Shown: positions 1 through 7,038, counted from the first letter of the stretch. The stretch: 7,202 bases of DNA from Desulfobacteraceae bacterium (GCA_011389605.1 JAABTZ010000159.1:1-7202), one strand, 5' to 3'. Program-made: numbers and translations. The notes: generated by a model from the sequence alone, not told the origin.

Positions 1-6
1 TCCCAA

Positions 7-792
7 TCACACAGCCCGCTGTCCTGGGGCCGGACCGTCAACAGGGGGGCCGGCAAAGCACTGGGCTTTTTCCATCCAGTCTCTGGCAGTATCGCCGGTG
101 ACTTCAAGGGCTGTATCGTCAACGTGCCGGCGCTGCACCACCACGAGGCAAAAATCCTGGGCCGGGCCTGAAATAATTTCTTTGGCATCCCCGGGCCCCC
201 AGGACCATATATTTCCTGACGGGGCCGTGAGTTCTACCCGAACGGGGCTTTGGGGCACTTCCAGTCCCCGGTTAAGATAGGTCCAGCCAAAGGTCTTGAC
301 CCCCAGATGCGCTATATGGCGCAGGCATTCCCGGGGTGTGCGGCGGATTTTCAGAGTGTCAAACACGTCCTGGCCGTGGGCCCAGGTCTCCATTAGCCGG
401 GCAGTTGCAAAAGAAAGCGCGCCCATGGACGGTCCGTACCATGGCAGGCGGTCTTTGGGGCCGCACAGAGCAAGGGCGTTTAACATGCTTTCCCGCTGCT
501 TTTGCCACCAGTCCATGAGTTGATCCGGCCTCAAATCACGACCCACATGCTCCAGCTGCTTTTCAAAGGCTGCAAAATCATTGACAGCTTCTTCCAGGTG
601 GCGGTTGAATGCCTCCGGATCGGTGGCAGCAAGGGCGGCCCGATCGTCAAAATAGGCCAGATGCCTGATTTCATCTTTTATGCACCAGGTCAGAAAAGGA
701 GTGCGAAGCTGCCATTGCTCCTGATCCAGACCGGCCACCAGATTATCCAACTCCTCATGCTCAGCCCGCAAATCTTTGCAGATTTCCTCCAT
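7..792 (-). CDS. TIGR03084-type DinB/maleylpyruvate isomerase-like putative metal protein
   Basis: This 261-residue protein looks like the uncharacterised TIGR03084 branch of the DinB/MDMPI superfamily. Its N-terminal part (about 1-145) is a predicted four-helix bundle. H44 in RHLAYFDDRAALAATDPEAF and E135 plus H139 in METWAHGQDV sit at nearly the spacing of the zinc ligands of mycothiol-dependent maleylpyruvate isomerase (H52, E144, H148, from memory), so a metal site is likely. A smaller C-terminal domain (about 150-245, with HLGVKTFGWTYLNRGL, then GPAQDFCLVVVQRR) precedes a Pro/Gly-rich tail. A TTG at 805-807 could extend it by five residues, but the ATG at 790-792 is chosen because GGGAGG lies 7 bases before it. 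It is the last visible gene, 47 bp after the hydratase. Its reaction is unknown. The family is mostly actinobacterial in my memory and its relatives use mycothiol, so a thiol-dependent or detoxifying role would be a guess. Confidence 0.85.
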   Translation of the reverse strand: MEEICKDLRAEHEELDNLVAGLDQEQWQLRTPFLTWCIKDEIRHLAYFDDRAALAATDPEAFNRHLEEAVNDFAAFEKQLEHVGRDLRPDQLMDWWQKQRESMLNALALCGPKDRLPWYGPSMGALSFATARLMETWAHGQDVFDTLKIRRTPRECLRHIAHLGVKTFGWTYLNRGLEVPQSPVRVELTAPSGNIWSWGPGDAKEIISGPAQDFCLVVVQRRHVDDTALEVTGDTARDWMEKAQCFAGPPVDGPAPGQRAV

Positions 793-799
793 TGCCTTG

Positions 800-805
800 C
801 CTCCC
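800..805 (-). promoter_or_regulatory. Ribosome binding site of the TIGR03084-type gene
   Basis: GGGAGG on the minus strand is 7 bases upstream of the ATG at 792. It favours that start over the in-frame TTG at 807, which would place this site inside the coding region. The 793-839 gap holds nothing else recognisable: no hairpin followed by a T run. Confidence 0.7.
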
Positions 806-839
806 AAAGCCTTTTGTCATAGGTTCTCTGCCCCCTGAA

Positions 840-1607
840 CTACCGGCCCTTAAACATCGGGCTGCGCTTTTCCATAAAAGCTGTAATGCCCTCGACTGCA
901 TCCTCGGTGGATGACACCACACGGATCTGCTCAACCAGAAAGTCAAGAGCCTGTTCAAAGGGCATCTCGCGCATTTTATAAAAAGCCTGCTTGCCAAGCT
1001 TCATGCCAATGGGGCTTTTTTTACACAGGCTGTCCAGAATGGATTCCACTTCAGAATTCAGGTCTTCCGGGGCCACCACCCTGGTCAACAGGCCCATTTC
1101 CAGGGCTTGAGCGGCGGTTATTTTTTCTCCCAGCAATATCATCTCCATGGCTTTTTTGGTCAGCACGTTTCTAAAAATCAGAGCCCCGATCATCATGGGC
1201 CAGAGCCCCACGTTGACCTCAGGGGTTCCGAATTTTGCAGTTTCTGCCGCCACCACGATATCGCATGCCAGCATGAACCCAGTGCCACCGGCAAGGCAAT
1301 AACCGTTGACCCTTGCCACTGTGGGCTTGGGATAGGCGGCCAGACGTTTTAGCAAATCAGCATAGGCCTGCTCCGGGCTTGTATTAAGCTCGCCGGCGGA
1401 TCCTGCCAGGTCAGCCCCGGAACAAAACGCTTTTACACCCACGCCGGTAATGCAGACCGCCCGCACGGATTTATCTTTTTCAGCCGCATCCAGACGCTGC
1501 TGGAAAAGCGATATCAGCTCCGGGCTTATTGAATTGCGCCTTGCTTCACGGTTTATGGTCAGCCATGCGGCCCCGTTTTTGACGTCATATAAGAGTTCAT
1601 CGCTCAT
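840..1607 (-). CDS. Enoyl-CoA hydratase/isomerase (crotonase) family protein, LiuC/AtuE-like
   Basis: This 255-residue protein has the usual length for a crotonase. The oxyanion-hole segments are FCSGADL (61-67) and NGYCLAGGTGFMLACDI (101-117), followed by AKFGTPEVNVGLWP (124-137). The second catalytic glutamate of rat enoyl-CoA hydratase (E164) is kept as E130, but the first (E144) is replaced by G110 (codon 1278-1280). Bacterial 3-methylglutaconyl-CoA hydratases of the LiuC/AtuE kind, as I recall them, show the same one-glutamate pattern. With the carboxylase upstream, the likely role is hydration of the carboxylated, glutaconyl-type CoA product; isomerase or other crotonase activities remain possible. 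The frame is open to 1787, overlapping atuA, but the ATG at 1605-1607 is preferred because homology (LLYDVKNGAAWLTINR) starts there and TAAGGA is correctly spaced. That ribosome site includes the stop codon of atuA, so translation is probably coupled. Confidence 0.93.
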   Translation of the reverse strand: MSDELLYDVKNGAAWLTINREARRNSISPELISLFQQRLDAAEKDKSVRAVCITGVGVKAFCSGADLAGSAGELNTSPEQAYADLLKRLAAYPKPTVARVNGYCLAGGTGFMLACDIVVAAETAKFGTPEVNVGLWPMMIGALIFRNVLTKKAMEMILLGEKITAAQALEMGLLTRVVAPEDLNSEVESILDSLCKKSPIGMKLGKQAFYKMREMPFEQALDFLVEQIRVVSSTEDAVEGITAFMEKRSPMFKGR

Positions 1608-1614
1608 TATTTTA

Positions 1615-1620
1615 TCCTTA
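1615..1620 (-). promoter_or_regulatory. Ribosome binding site overlapping the atuA stop
   Basis: TAAGGA on the minus strand includes the TAA stop of atuA (1618-1620) and lies 7 bases before the ATG at 1607. It fixes the hydratase start and repeats the stop-within-ribosome-site layout seen at 5409-5415. Confidence 0.8.
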
Positions 1621-3393
1621 TAGAGGTTCTGCAATAGCCCGGGGCATTTCAACGATCTTTGCCCGCAGATACTCCCCCAGGGTCTTGGCCTGTGGGTCGC
1701 TTCGGACCGAGGCTGCAACACCGTCGCCCAGGATGCCGCGAATATAGAAATTGACTGCCAGCAGATTGGGCAGCTCATGGCGCTCAATTAAGTAAGGAAC
1801 GCAGTCGGGTAAAAGCTCCTTTAGTTTTTCCGGAGTCAGAAAAGCGTGCAAAAATGAATAAGCCTCAGGGGTTTTTGCCCAGACACCAAGATTTGCGTTG
1901 CCCCCCTTATCCCCGGAGCGCGCGGCAAAAACGCGTCCCAGAGGTTTTTGCACCACCTGGCCTTGGGCTACAGGAGCGATATTGACCCGGGGAAGAAAAA
2001 TTTCAACCGGATCCTGGCCGGCCAGGGAGCATTGCACTTCTGTTGTTTGATCACCGATCTCTACAATATGGCGCAGATGAGCCATGGACACAAGGCAGGG
2101 CCAGTGTACAACGGTCTGAGCGGCTTTCCCGGGTGGTGAAGTGGCTGTAAAACCTGGAATGCTGGCAAGGGCCAGTTCCACGATTCGCGCTGACAACATG
2201 CTTGCCTTTTTTGCGTCCGGGTCCAGAACCGTGATTCGCAGAAATGCAAAAGCCTCGTCATTTGTGGGCGGATCAGCCTTTTCCGATCGAATCAGCTGCA
2301 CATCAACGGTCTGGAACTGCTCTTTTCCCCCAAGACTTTCAAAAAGTGTTTCTTCAACGATTTGAGCTTTTTTTTCAATGTCTAGTCCTGTTAAAATAAT
2401 GGTCATGGAATTTTTGTGCACGCCCAGGGTGTTGATGCATACTTTGGTGGTTGAAGGCGGGGGCTGCCCCTTTATTCCGGAAGCCAGGACCCGGTCTGAA
2501 CCTTTGTCTTCAAGCAAAAGGGTGTCAAAGCGCACGGTTACATCCGGGGTCAGATATGCGGGTTCTGCGATTTCATAAAGAAGCTGGGCCGTTACAGTGC
2601 CTGTTGAAACCAGCCCGCCTGTGCCGGGATGCTTGGTGATGACAAAACTTCCGTCTGAAAAAATTTCAGCAATTGGAAAACCAACGTTTTTATATGAAGG
2701 CACTTCATCAATAAATGAATAATTGCCCCCGGTTGCCTGGGCACCGCATTCAATCACATGCCCGGCGGCATAAGCACCTGCAAGGCGGTCCCAATCGGTA
2801 TGGTCCCATTTGAAATGCCAGGCGGCCGGACCGGCAGCCAGGGCCGCATCTGCCACCCGGCCGCAGATCACTATGTCCGCGTCTTTTTCCAGGGCCTGGG
2901 CAATGCCCCACCCTCCCAGGTAAGCATTTGCCGTAATTGGAACAGCCCCGGCCTGCCTGAGACTGACATTCTTGTCCATGTGACTAAATGTTTCTCCCTG
3001 CCCCTGCAAATCCTCCAGACGGCCCATGAGATTATCACCGGTAATGCAGGCAATTGTTGGATGCAGGCCCAGTTTTTCTGCTGTTTCTGTAAGCTTTTGG
3101 GCCAGGGCTTTGGGGTTTAAGCCCCCGGCATTGGAAACCACCCGGATTTTTTTATCCAGGCATTGGCCCATGATCTCTTCCATCTGCCTTAAAAAGGTCC
3201 GGGCATATCCACGGCCGGGATCCTTTAAAGTGTCTTTTAACAAAATTGCCATGGTAAGCTCAGCAAGGTAGTCGCCGGTAAGAACATGAATGGGGCCGCC
3301 TTCGACCATTTCCTTTGCGGCCGAAAACCGGTCGCCGAAAAAACCGCTGCAATTGGCCACAATCAGTTTTTCATCTGCTTTGGGATGGCTCAT
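1618..3393 (-). CDS. atuA: AtuA-family (DUF1446) protein, two-domain form
   Basis: This 591-residue protein matches the acyclic terpene utilisation AtuA family (DUF1446). Visible landmarks are IVANCSGFFGDR (11-22), SNAGGLNPKALA (87-98), ACITGDN (115-121), ANAYLGGWGIAQAL (155-168), ICGRVADAALAAGP (176-189), ECGAQATGGNYS (215-226) and HPGTGGLVSTGTVTAQLLYEI (255-275, three adjacent short motifs). A second domain from about 484 to 585 begins RVFAARSGDKGGNANLGVW and corresponds to the small AtuA-like C-terminal domain that some genomes encode separately. In pseudomonads AtuA is needed for growth on citronellol/geraniol and is encoded beside geranyl-CoA carboxylase. A lyase role was once proposed, but its reaction is not established as far as I know. 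No signal peptide or membrane segment is seen. The start is fixed by the ATGA overlap with the alpha-subunit stop and by AGGGAG at 3401-3406. The symbol marks the family; orthology to Pseudomonas atuA is inferred. Confidence 0.9.
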   Translation of the reverse strand: MSHPKADEKLIVANCSGFFGDRFSAAKEMVEGGPIHVLTGDYLAELTMAILLKDTLKDPGRGYARTFLRQMEEIMGQCLDKKIRVVSNAGGLNPKALAQKLTETAEKLGLHPTIACITGDNLMGRLEDLQGQGETFSHMDKNVSLRQAGAVPITANAYLGGWGIAQALEKDADIVICGRVADAALAAGPAAWHFKWDHTDWDRLAGAYAAGHVIECGAQATGGNYSFIDEVPSYKNVGFPIAEIFSDGSFVITKHPGTGGLVSTGTVTAQLLYEIAEPAYLTPDVTVRFDTLLLEDKGSDRVLASGIKGQPPPSTTKVCINTLGVHKNSMTIILTGLDIEKKAQIVEETLFESLGGKEQFQTVDVQLIRSEKADPPTNDEAFAFLRITVLDPDAKKASMLSARIVELALASIPGFTATSPPGKAAQTVVHWPCLVSMAHLRHIVEIGDQTTEVQCSLAGQDPVEIFLPRVNIAPVAQGQVVQKPLGRVFAARSGDKGGNANLGVWAKTPEAYSFLHAFLTPEKLKELLPDCVPYLIERHELPNLLAVNFYIRGILGDGVAASVRSDPQAKTLGEYLRAKIVEMPRAIAEPL

Positions 3394-3406
3394 GCTTCTT
3401 CTCCCT
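3390..3406 (-). promoter_or_regulatory. ATGA stop/start overlap with ribosome site before atuA
   Basis: The TGA of the alpha subunit (3390-3392) overlaps the ATG of atuA (3391-3393) as ATGA. AGGGAG at 3401-3406 is 7 bases upstream of that ATG, inside the end of the alpha-subunit gene. This is the classical arrangement for translational coupling, implying that AtuA is made in step with the carboxylase. Confidence 0.85.
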
Positions 3407-5402
3407 GATTTTGTACGGCTGTAATCCTGACCAGCAATTGCCCGGGCTTGACCTGGTCACCGGCTGCGGCAGTCACGGATTCAACCGTGCCGGCAACAGC
3501 TGCAGCAAACTGGTGCTGCATTTTCATGGATTCAATCACCAGTATTGCCTGGCCGGACTCAACTTCCTGGCCTTCACTGACCCTGACTTCCACAACCACA
3601 CCATTCATGGTGGATATCACGTCTCCGCTTCCTGCGGCATCTTCTGCCGCGGCTGCAATTTCAAGGGTTTTATCCTCAAAAATAAAATGCCCTGTGCCGG
3701 CATCCAGAAACAGCCTGTCATTTGCCATGGCAAACCTTGCAGTGCAGCGCACTCCGCCGTCAAGATAGATCAGGGTGTGATCATCTGCCCGGACCCATTC
3801 CAGGAATACATCCTGATCCGGGACCGATTTTTTTTCAACGTCTGCCGCCTGGTTCTTGACCGTAACCTGAAACCGGGTGCCCTGTTTTACCAGAGCTGCC
3901 TGATAATCAATTTCATCGCAGCCGAGCACAAAATTGTAGCGGTACGGCGCGGGCGTATGCCATCCGGCATCCCGGGCTTCAGGGGACCGGCCCTGGTAGA
4001 TGATCATGGCTGCAAGGGCAAGTGTTTTGTTAGACATGGCGTCTTTGGCCATGCTGATGTCATCCTGGAAATGTTTTTCTATAAATGCAGTGGTGGCCTC
4101 TCCGCCGGCAAAAACCGTGTGGTTGACAACCCGCTCTAAAAACAGCTTGTTGTTGTTAAAGCCCAAAAGCACGGTATCACACAAACCCGATGCCAGCCTC
4201 CGCCTGGCCTCGTCGCGGTTTCTGCCGTGTGCAATGACCTTTGCCACAATCGGATCATAATGGGCTGAGACCTCCCTGCCGGCTTCAATGCCGGCATCAG
4301 CGCGCACCCCGTCCCGGGCAGGCACCTGCCAGGCCAGAACCGGGCCTGTCTGGGGCAGAAAACCACGGCGGGTATCCTCGGCATAAAGCCTCACTTCTAT
4401 TGCATGTCCGCATAGCTTGATCTGTTGCTGGGAAAGTGGCAGCTTTTCACCGCAGGCCACCCAGATCTGCCAGGCCACAAGATCCTGGCCTGTAATCATT
4501 TCCGTGACCGGGTGCTCCACCTGGAGCCGGGTATTCATCTCCAGAAAATAAAAATTCCTGTCTGCATCCACCAGAAACTCAACAGTACCGGCACCCAGAT
4601 AATTGCAGGCCCGGGCGGCATTGACTGCGGCCTGTCCCATCTTTTCCCGCAAAGCCTCGTTGGTAAAAGGCGACGGGGCTTCTTCAACCACCTTCTGATG
4701 CCTTCGCTGGACCGAGCAGTCCCGCTCGCCCATGTACACAATATTGCCGTGGCTGTCTGCAAACACCTGAATTTCAATGTGGCGGGGCTCCACAAGAGCT
4801 TTTTCCAGGATCAGCTCATCGCTGCCAAAAGTACTTTTAGCCTCGGTTCTGGCATTTTGAATGCTTTCGGCAAGCTTTTCCTTTTCAAAAACAAGCCGCA
4901 TGCCCCGCCCCCCCCCGCCGGCAGAGGCCTTGACCATAAGCGGCAGCCCGATTTTTTCCGCCTGGCTCAAAAGCACGGCATCGGTTTGATCCGCGCCCTG
5001 ATATCCCGGAATGCAGGGCACTCCGGCAGCAATCATGGCCTCCTTGGACAAACGCTTGCTGCCCATAAGCTCCATTGCATCTGCGCCAGGGCCTATAAAG
5101 ACAAGATTTTCTGCTTCACAGGCCCTTGCAAATGCTGAGTTTTCAGCCAAAAACCCGTACCCGGGGTGAACGGCATCGGCATTGCTGTTTTTTGCAGCAT
5201 GAATAATTTTTTCAGCAGACAAATAGGATTGTGCAGCCGGGGCCGGGCCTATGCAAACGGCCTGATCAGCCATATCAACGTGCAGGGCGTCCGCATCTGC
5301 CTCACTGTATACAGCTACTGTGCGGAAACCTAAAGCGCGCGCGGTTTTTATAATCCGCACCGCAATTTCGCCCCGGTTTGCAATCAGAATTTTTTGGATC
5401 AT
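3390..5402 (-). CDS. Acyl-CoA carboxylase alpha subunit: biotin carboxylase fused to biotin carrier domain
   Basis: This 670-residue protein carboxylates biotin using ATP and bicarbonate and carries the biotin to the partner carboxyltransferase. Residues 1-445 are a biotin carboxylase with an ATP-grasp fold: N-terminal ILIANRGEIAVRI (5-17), glycine loop ASAGGGGRGMR (159-169), ERDCSVQRRHQK (226-237) and EMNTRLQVEHPVTE (288-301). Comparing with E. coli AccC from memory, K116, E288, R292, E296 and R338 fall at the same numbers, and K158, H208, K237 and E275 are offset by one, so the active site looks intact. Residues about 447-590 form a linker matching the BT region of MCC-type alpha subunits. 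Residues 594-662 are a biotinyl domain with ESMKM; K627 (codon 3522-3524) is the predicted biotinylated lysine. The frame is open upstream to 5561, but the ATG at 5400-5402 is chosen because AAGGAG lies 6 bases before it and IANRGEIAVRI homology begins there. Its TGA overlaps the next ATG. Confidence 0.96.
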   Translation of the reverse strand: MIQKILIANRGEIAVRIIKTARALGFRTVAVYSEADADALHVDMADQAVCIGPAPAAQSYLSAEKIIHAAKNSNADAVHPGYGFLAENSAFARACEAENLVFIGPGADAMELMGSKRLSKEAMIAAGVPCIPGYQGADQTDAVLLSQAEKIGLPLMVKASAGGGGRGMRLVFEKEKLAESIQNARTEAKSTFGSDELILEKALVEPRHIEIQVFADSHGNIVYMGERDCSVQRRHQKVVEEAPSPFTNEALREKMGQAAVNAARACNYLGAGTVEFLVDADRNFYFLEMNTRLQVEHPVTEMITGQDLVAWQIWVACGEKLPLSQQQIKLCGHAIEVRLYAEDTRRGFLPQTGPVLAWQVPARDGVRADAGIEAGREVSAHYDPIVAKVIAHGRNRDEARRRLASGLCDTVLLGFNNNKLFLERVVNHTVFAGGEATTAFIEKHFQDDISMAKDAMSNKTLALAAMIIYQGRSPEARDAGWHTPAPYRYNFVLGCDEIDYQAALVKQGTRFQVTVKNQAADVEKKSVPDQDVFLEWVRADDHTLIYLDGGVRCTARFAMANDRLFLDAGTGHFIFEDKTLEIAAAAEDAAGSGDVISTMNGVVVEVRVSEGQEVESGQAILVIESMKMQHQFAAAVAGTVESVTAAAGDQVKPGQLLVRITAVQNQGEEA

Positions 5403-5408
5403 TTTTTT

Positions 5409-5415
5409 CTCCTTA
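5409..5415 (-). promoter_or_regulatory. Ribosome binding site overlapping the beta-subunit stop
   Basis: TAAGGAG on the minus strand contains the TAA stop of the carboxyltransferase (5413-5415). It lies 6 bases before the ATG at 5402, separated by a run of A residues. It decides the alpha-subunit start against the longer open frame reaching 5561 and suggests coupled synthesis of the two subunits. Confidence 0.85.
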
Positions 5416-7026
5416 CATGCGGGCGATGCCGAAGGTGTTGGGTTTGAGCTTGCGAGTGCGGGCCTCCCGGCAGATATCGAGAACAAATCCCAGAATGCTG
5501 CGTGTATCACGCGGATCAATGAGCCCGTCGTCCCACAGGCGGGCCGTGTTTGCAAGAGCATGGGAACGCTGCTCCAGGGCGGTTCTGGTATCGGCCTCTA
5601 TCTGGTCGAGAAAATTTTCATCCACCTGCCCCATTTTTTCCATGCGTGCGTGGGCCACCTGACGCAGTACGCTTCCGGCTTGGGCCGGGCCCATTATGGA
5701 AACCACGCTGCGGGGCCAGGCAAAAACGAAATCCGGACCCATGCCCCGGCCGCACATGGCATAATTGCCAGCGCCATATGAGCCGCCCACAATCATTGCA
5801 ATCTTTGGTACCGTGGTGTTGGTCACAGCCTGAATCATCTTGGAGCCGTGCTTGATAATACCCTGGCGTTCGGCCTCGGTGCCAACCAAAAACCCCGTGG
5901 TATTGTGCAAAAAGATCAAAGGCGTTTCTGACTGCTCGCAAAGCTGCATGAACTGAGCCGCCTTGGCTGCGCCATTGGAAGTGATGGGCGCGTTGTTTCC
6001 AAGCACCCCGCAGGAGTGGCCATGAACGTCCATAAACGCACACACTGTACCTGCATCATATTCAGGCTTGAAATCAAGGATATCGGATCCGTCTGCGATC
6101 CTGGCCATGATCTCCCGGCAGTCATAGGGGGTCTTTGGGTCCACTGGGACAATGCCGATGAGATCTTCGGCCGGATAGACAGGATCTGAAAAAGACTTTT
6201 CAGGCGCTTTAGGAAGGTTTTTATTCCACTTGATTTTTTCCATGATCTGTCTGGCAATGCGGATTCCGTCAGCATCGTTTTCCGCCAGATAGTCAGACAC
6301 TCCCGAAATCTGGCAGTGCAGTTCCGCCCCTCCTATCTCTTCATCTGTTGCAATTTCGCCTGTGGCAGCCTTTAAAAGCGGCGGGCCTGCAAGATAAACT
6401 GTTGACTGGCGGCGAATCATCACGATGTAATCCGACAAACCAGGCTGATAGGCACCCCCTGCTGTGGCACTGCCATGAACCACTGTGATCTGTGGAACTC
6501 CTGCGGCAGACAACCGGGCCTGGTTGGCAAAAAAGACCCCCGAGGCGCCGAACATGTCACCGGCCTCCCGAAGATCCCCGCCCGCGCTCTGGGCCAGTAC
6601 AATAAAGGGCATCTTTTTGTTTAAGGCCAGCATCTGCATGCTTATTCGTTTTTCAGCACCATAGCGTGAAATGCTGCCCCCCTTGGTAAGGTAGTCATCC
6701 ACGTAAACGGCACACCGGGTGCCCTTGACATAACCGATGCCGGCAATGCATGTGCCGCCGGCAGCAGAACCGTCAGTGTCATTTCCCTGCTTATAGCCTG
6801 CCAGGCTATATAGCTCCAGAAAAGGAGCGCCCTGATCAAGCAGAAGATTTAAGCGCTCCCGGGGGCTTATGTAGCCCCGCTTTCGGTATCTGGGGATCTT
6901 GGCTTCGGCGGTTTCCAGCACGCGCTGTTCTATTTCGCGCACCTGGGCTACCCCTGCTTCCATGTGCTCTTTGTTGGCCTGGAACTCTGCGGATTGAGTA
7001 TGAATCCGGGATTTAAAAACAGGCAT
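5413..7026 (-). CDS. Acyl-CoA carboxylase carboxyltransferase (beta) subunit, MCC/GCC type
   Basis: This 537-residue protein is a full-length biotin-dependent carboxyltransferase subunit that moves CO2 from carboxybiotin onto an acyl-CoA in the cytoplasm. It has the two crotonase-like halves. The N-half carries SAGG (147-150), GSATAGGAYQPG (185-196) and the family signature GPPLLKAATGE (214-224). The C-half carries GFLVGTEAERQGI (378-390), GGSYGAGNYAMCGRG (414-428), AWPRSVVSIMG (436-446) and WDDGLIDPRDTR (498-509), and it ends in a GIARM tail like the FGVFRM tail of methylcrotonyl-CoA carboxylase beta. The GAGNY.MCGR pattern and the tail place it with the methylcrotonyl-/geranyl-CoA carboxylase branch, not the propionyl-CoA branch. 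The ATG at 7024-7026 has an AAGGAA ribosome site 6 bases upstream. It is the first gene of the operon, directly before its biotin carboxylase partner. Oddities are a segment about 3 residues shorter than MCC around 151-168 and MGPAQAG where MCC has MGGEQAA. Substrate is unproven. Confidence 0.95.
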   Translation of the reverse strand: MPVFKSRIHTQSAEFQANKEHMEAGVAQVREIEQRVLETAEAKIPRYRKRGYISPRERLNLLLDQGAPFLELYSLAGYKQGNDTDGSAAGGTCIAGIGYVKGTRCAVYVDDYLTKGGSISRYGAEKRISMQMLALNKKMPFIVLAQSAGGDLREAGDMFGASGVFFANQARLSAAGVPQITVVHGSATAGGAYQPGLSDYIVMIRRQSTVYLAGPPLLKAATGEIATDEEIGGAELHCQISGVSDYLAENDADGIRIARQIMEKIKWNKNLPKAPEKSFSDPVYPAEDLIGIVPVDPKTPYDCREIMARIADGSDILDFKPEYDAGTVCAFMDVHGHSCGVLGNNAPITSNGAAKAAQFMQLCEQSETPLIFLHNTTGFLVGTEAERQGIIKHGSKMIQAVTNTTVPKIAMIVGGSYGAGNYAMCGRGMGPDFVFAWPRSVVSIMGPAQAGSVLRQVAHARMEKMGQVDENFLDQIEADTRTALEQRSHALANTARLWDDGLIDPRDTRSILGFVLDICREARTRKLKPNTFGIARM

Positions 7027-7032
7027 TAGAAA

Positions 7033-7038
7033 TTCCTT
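7033..7038 (-). promoter_or_regulatory. Ribosome binding site of the first gene
   Basis: AAGGAA on the minus strand ends 6 bases before the ATG at 7026. It supports that start for the carboxyltransferase. No other in-frame start with a comparable site is visible. Confidence 0.8.

Noticed and set aside
761..823. Tiny minus-strand frame beginning MTKGFGRQGNGG in the 793-839 gap
   Set aside because: It is about 19 codons, runs into the start of the TIGR03084-type gene in another frame, and has no ribosome site of its own worth noting.
1608..1787. N-terminal extension of the hydratase by 60 residues
   Set aside because: It overlaps the end of atuA in another frame and is unlike any crotonase N-terminus. 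The start at 1607 is far better supported.
3315..4139. A 274-codon open frame on the plus strand
   Set aside because: It lies antisense to the end of the biotin carboxylase gene, whose active-site motifs and biotin site are intact. Its product has no recognisable family features and it has no convincing ribosome site. It is a shadow frame.
4425..5138. A 237-codon open frame on the plus strand
   Set aside because: It is antisense to the ATP-grasp region of the alpha subunit and has no recognisable motif. It is a shadow of a conserved gene.
5403..5561. N-terminal extension of the alpha subunit by 53 residues
   Set aside because: The extension overlaps the 3' end of the carboxyltransferase gene, has no family similarity, and the ATG at 5402 has an ideal ribosome site at the start of biotin carboxylase homology.
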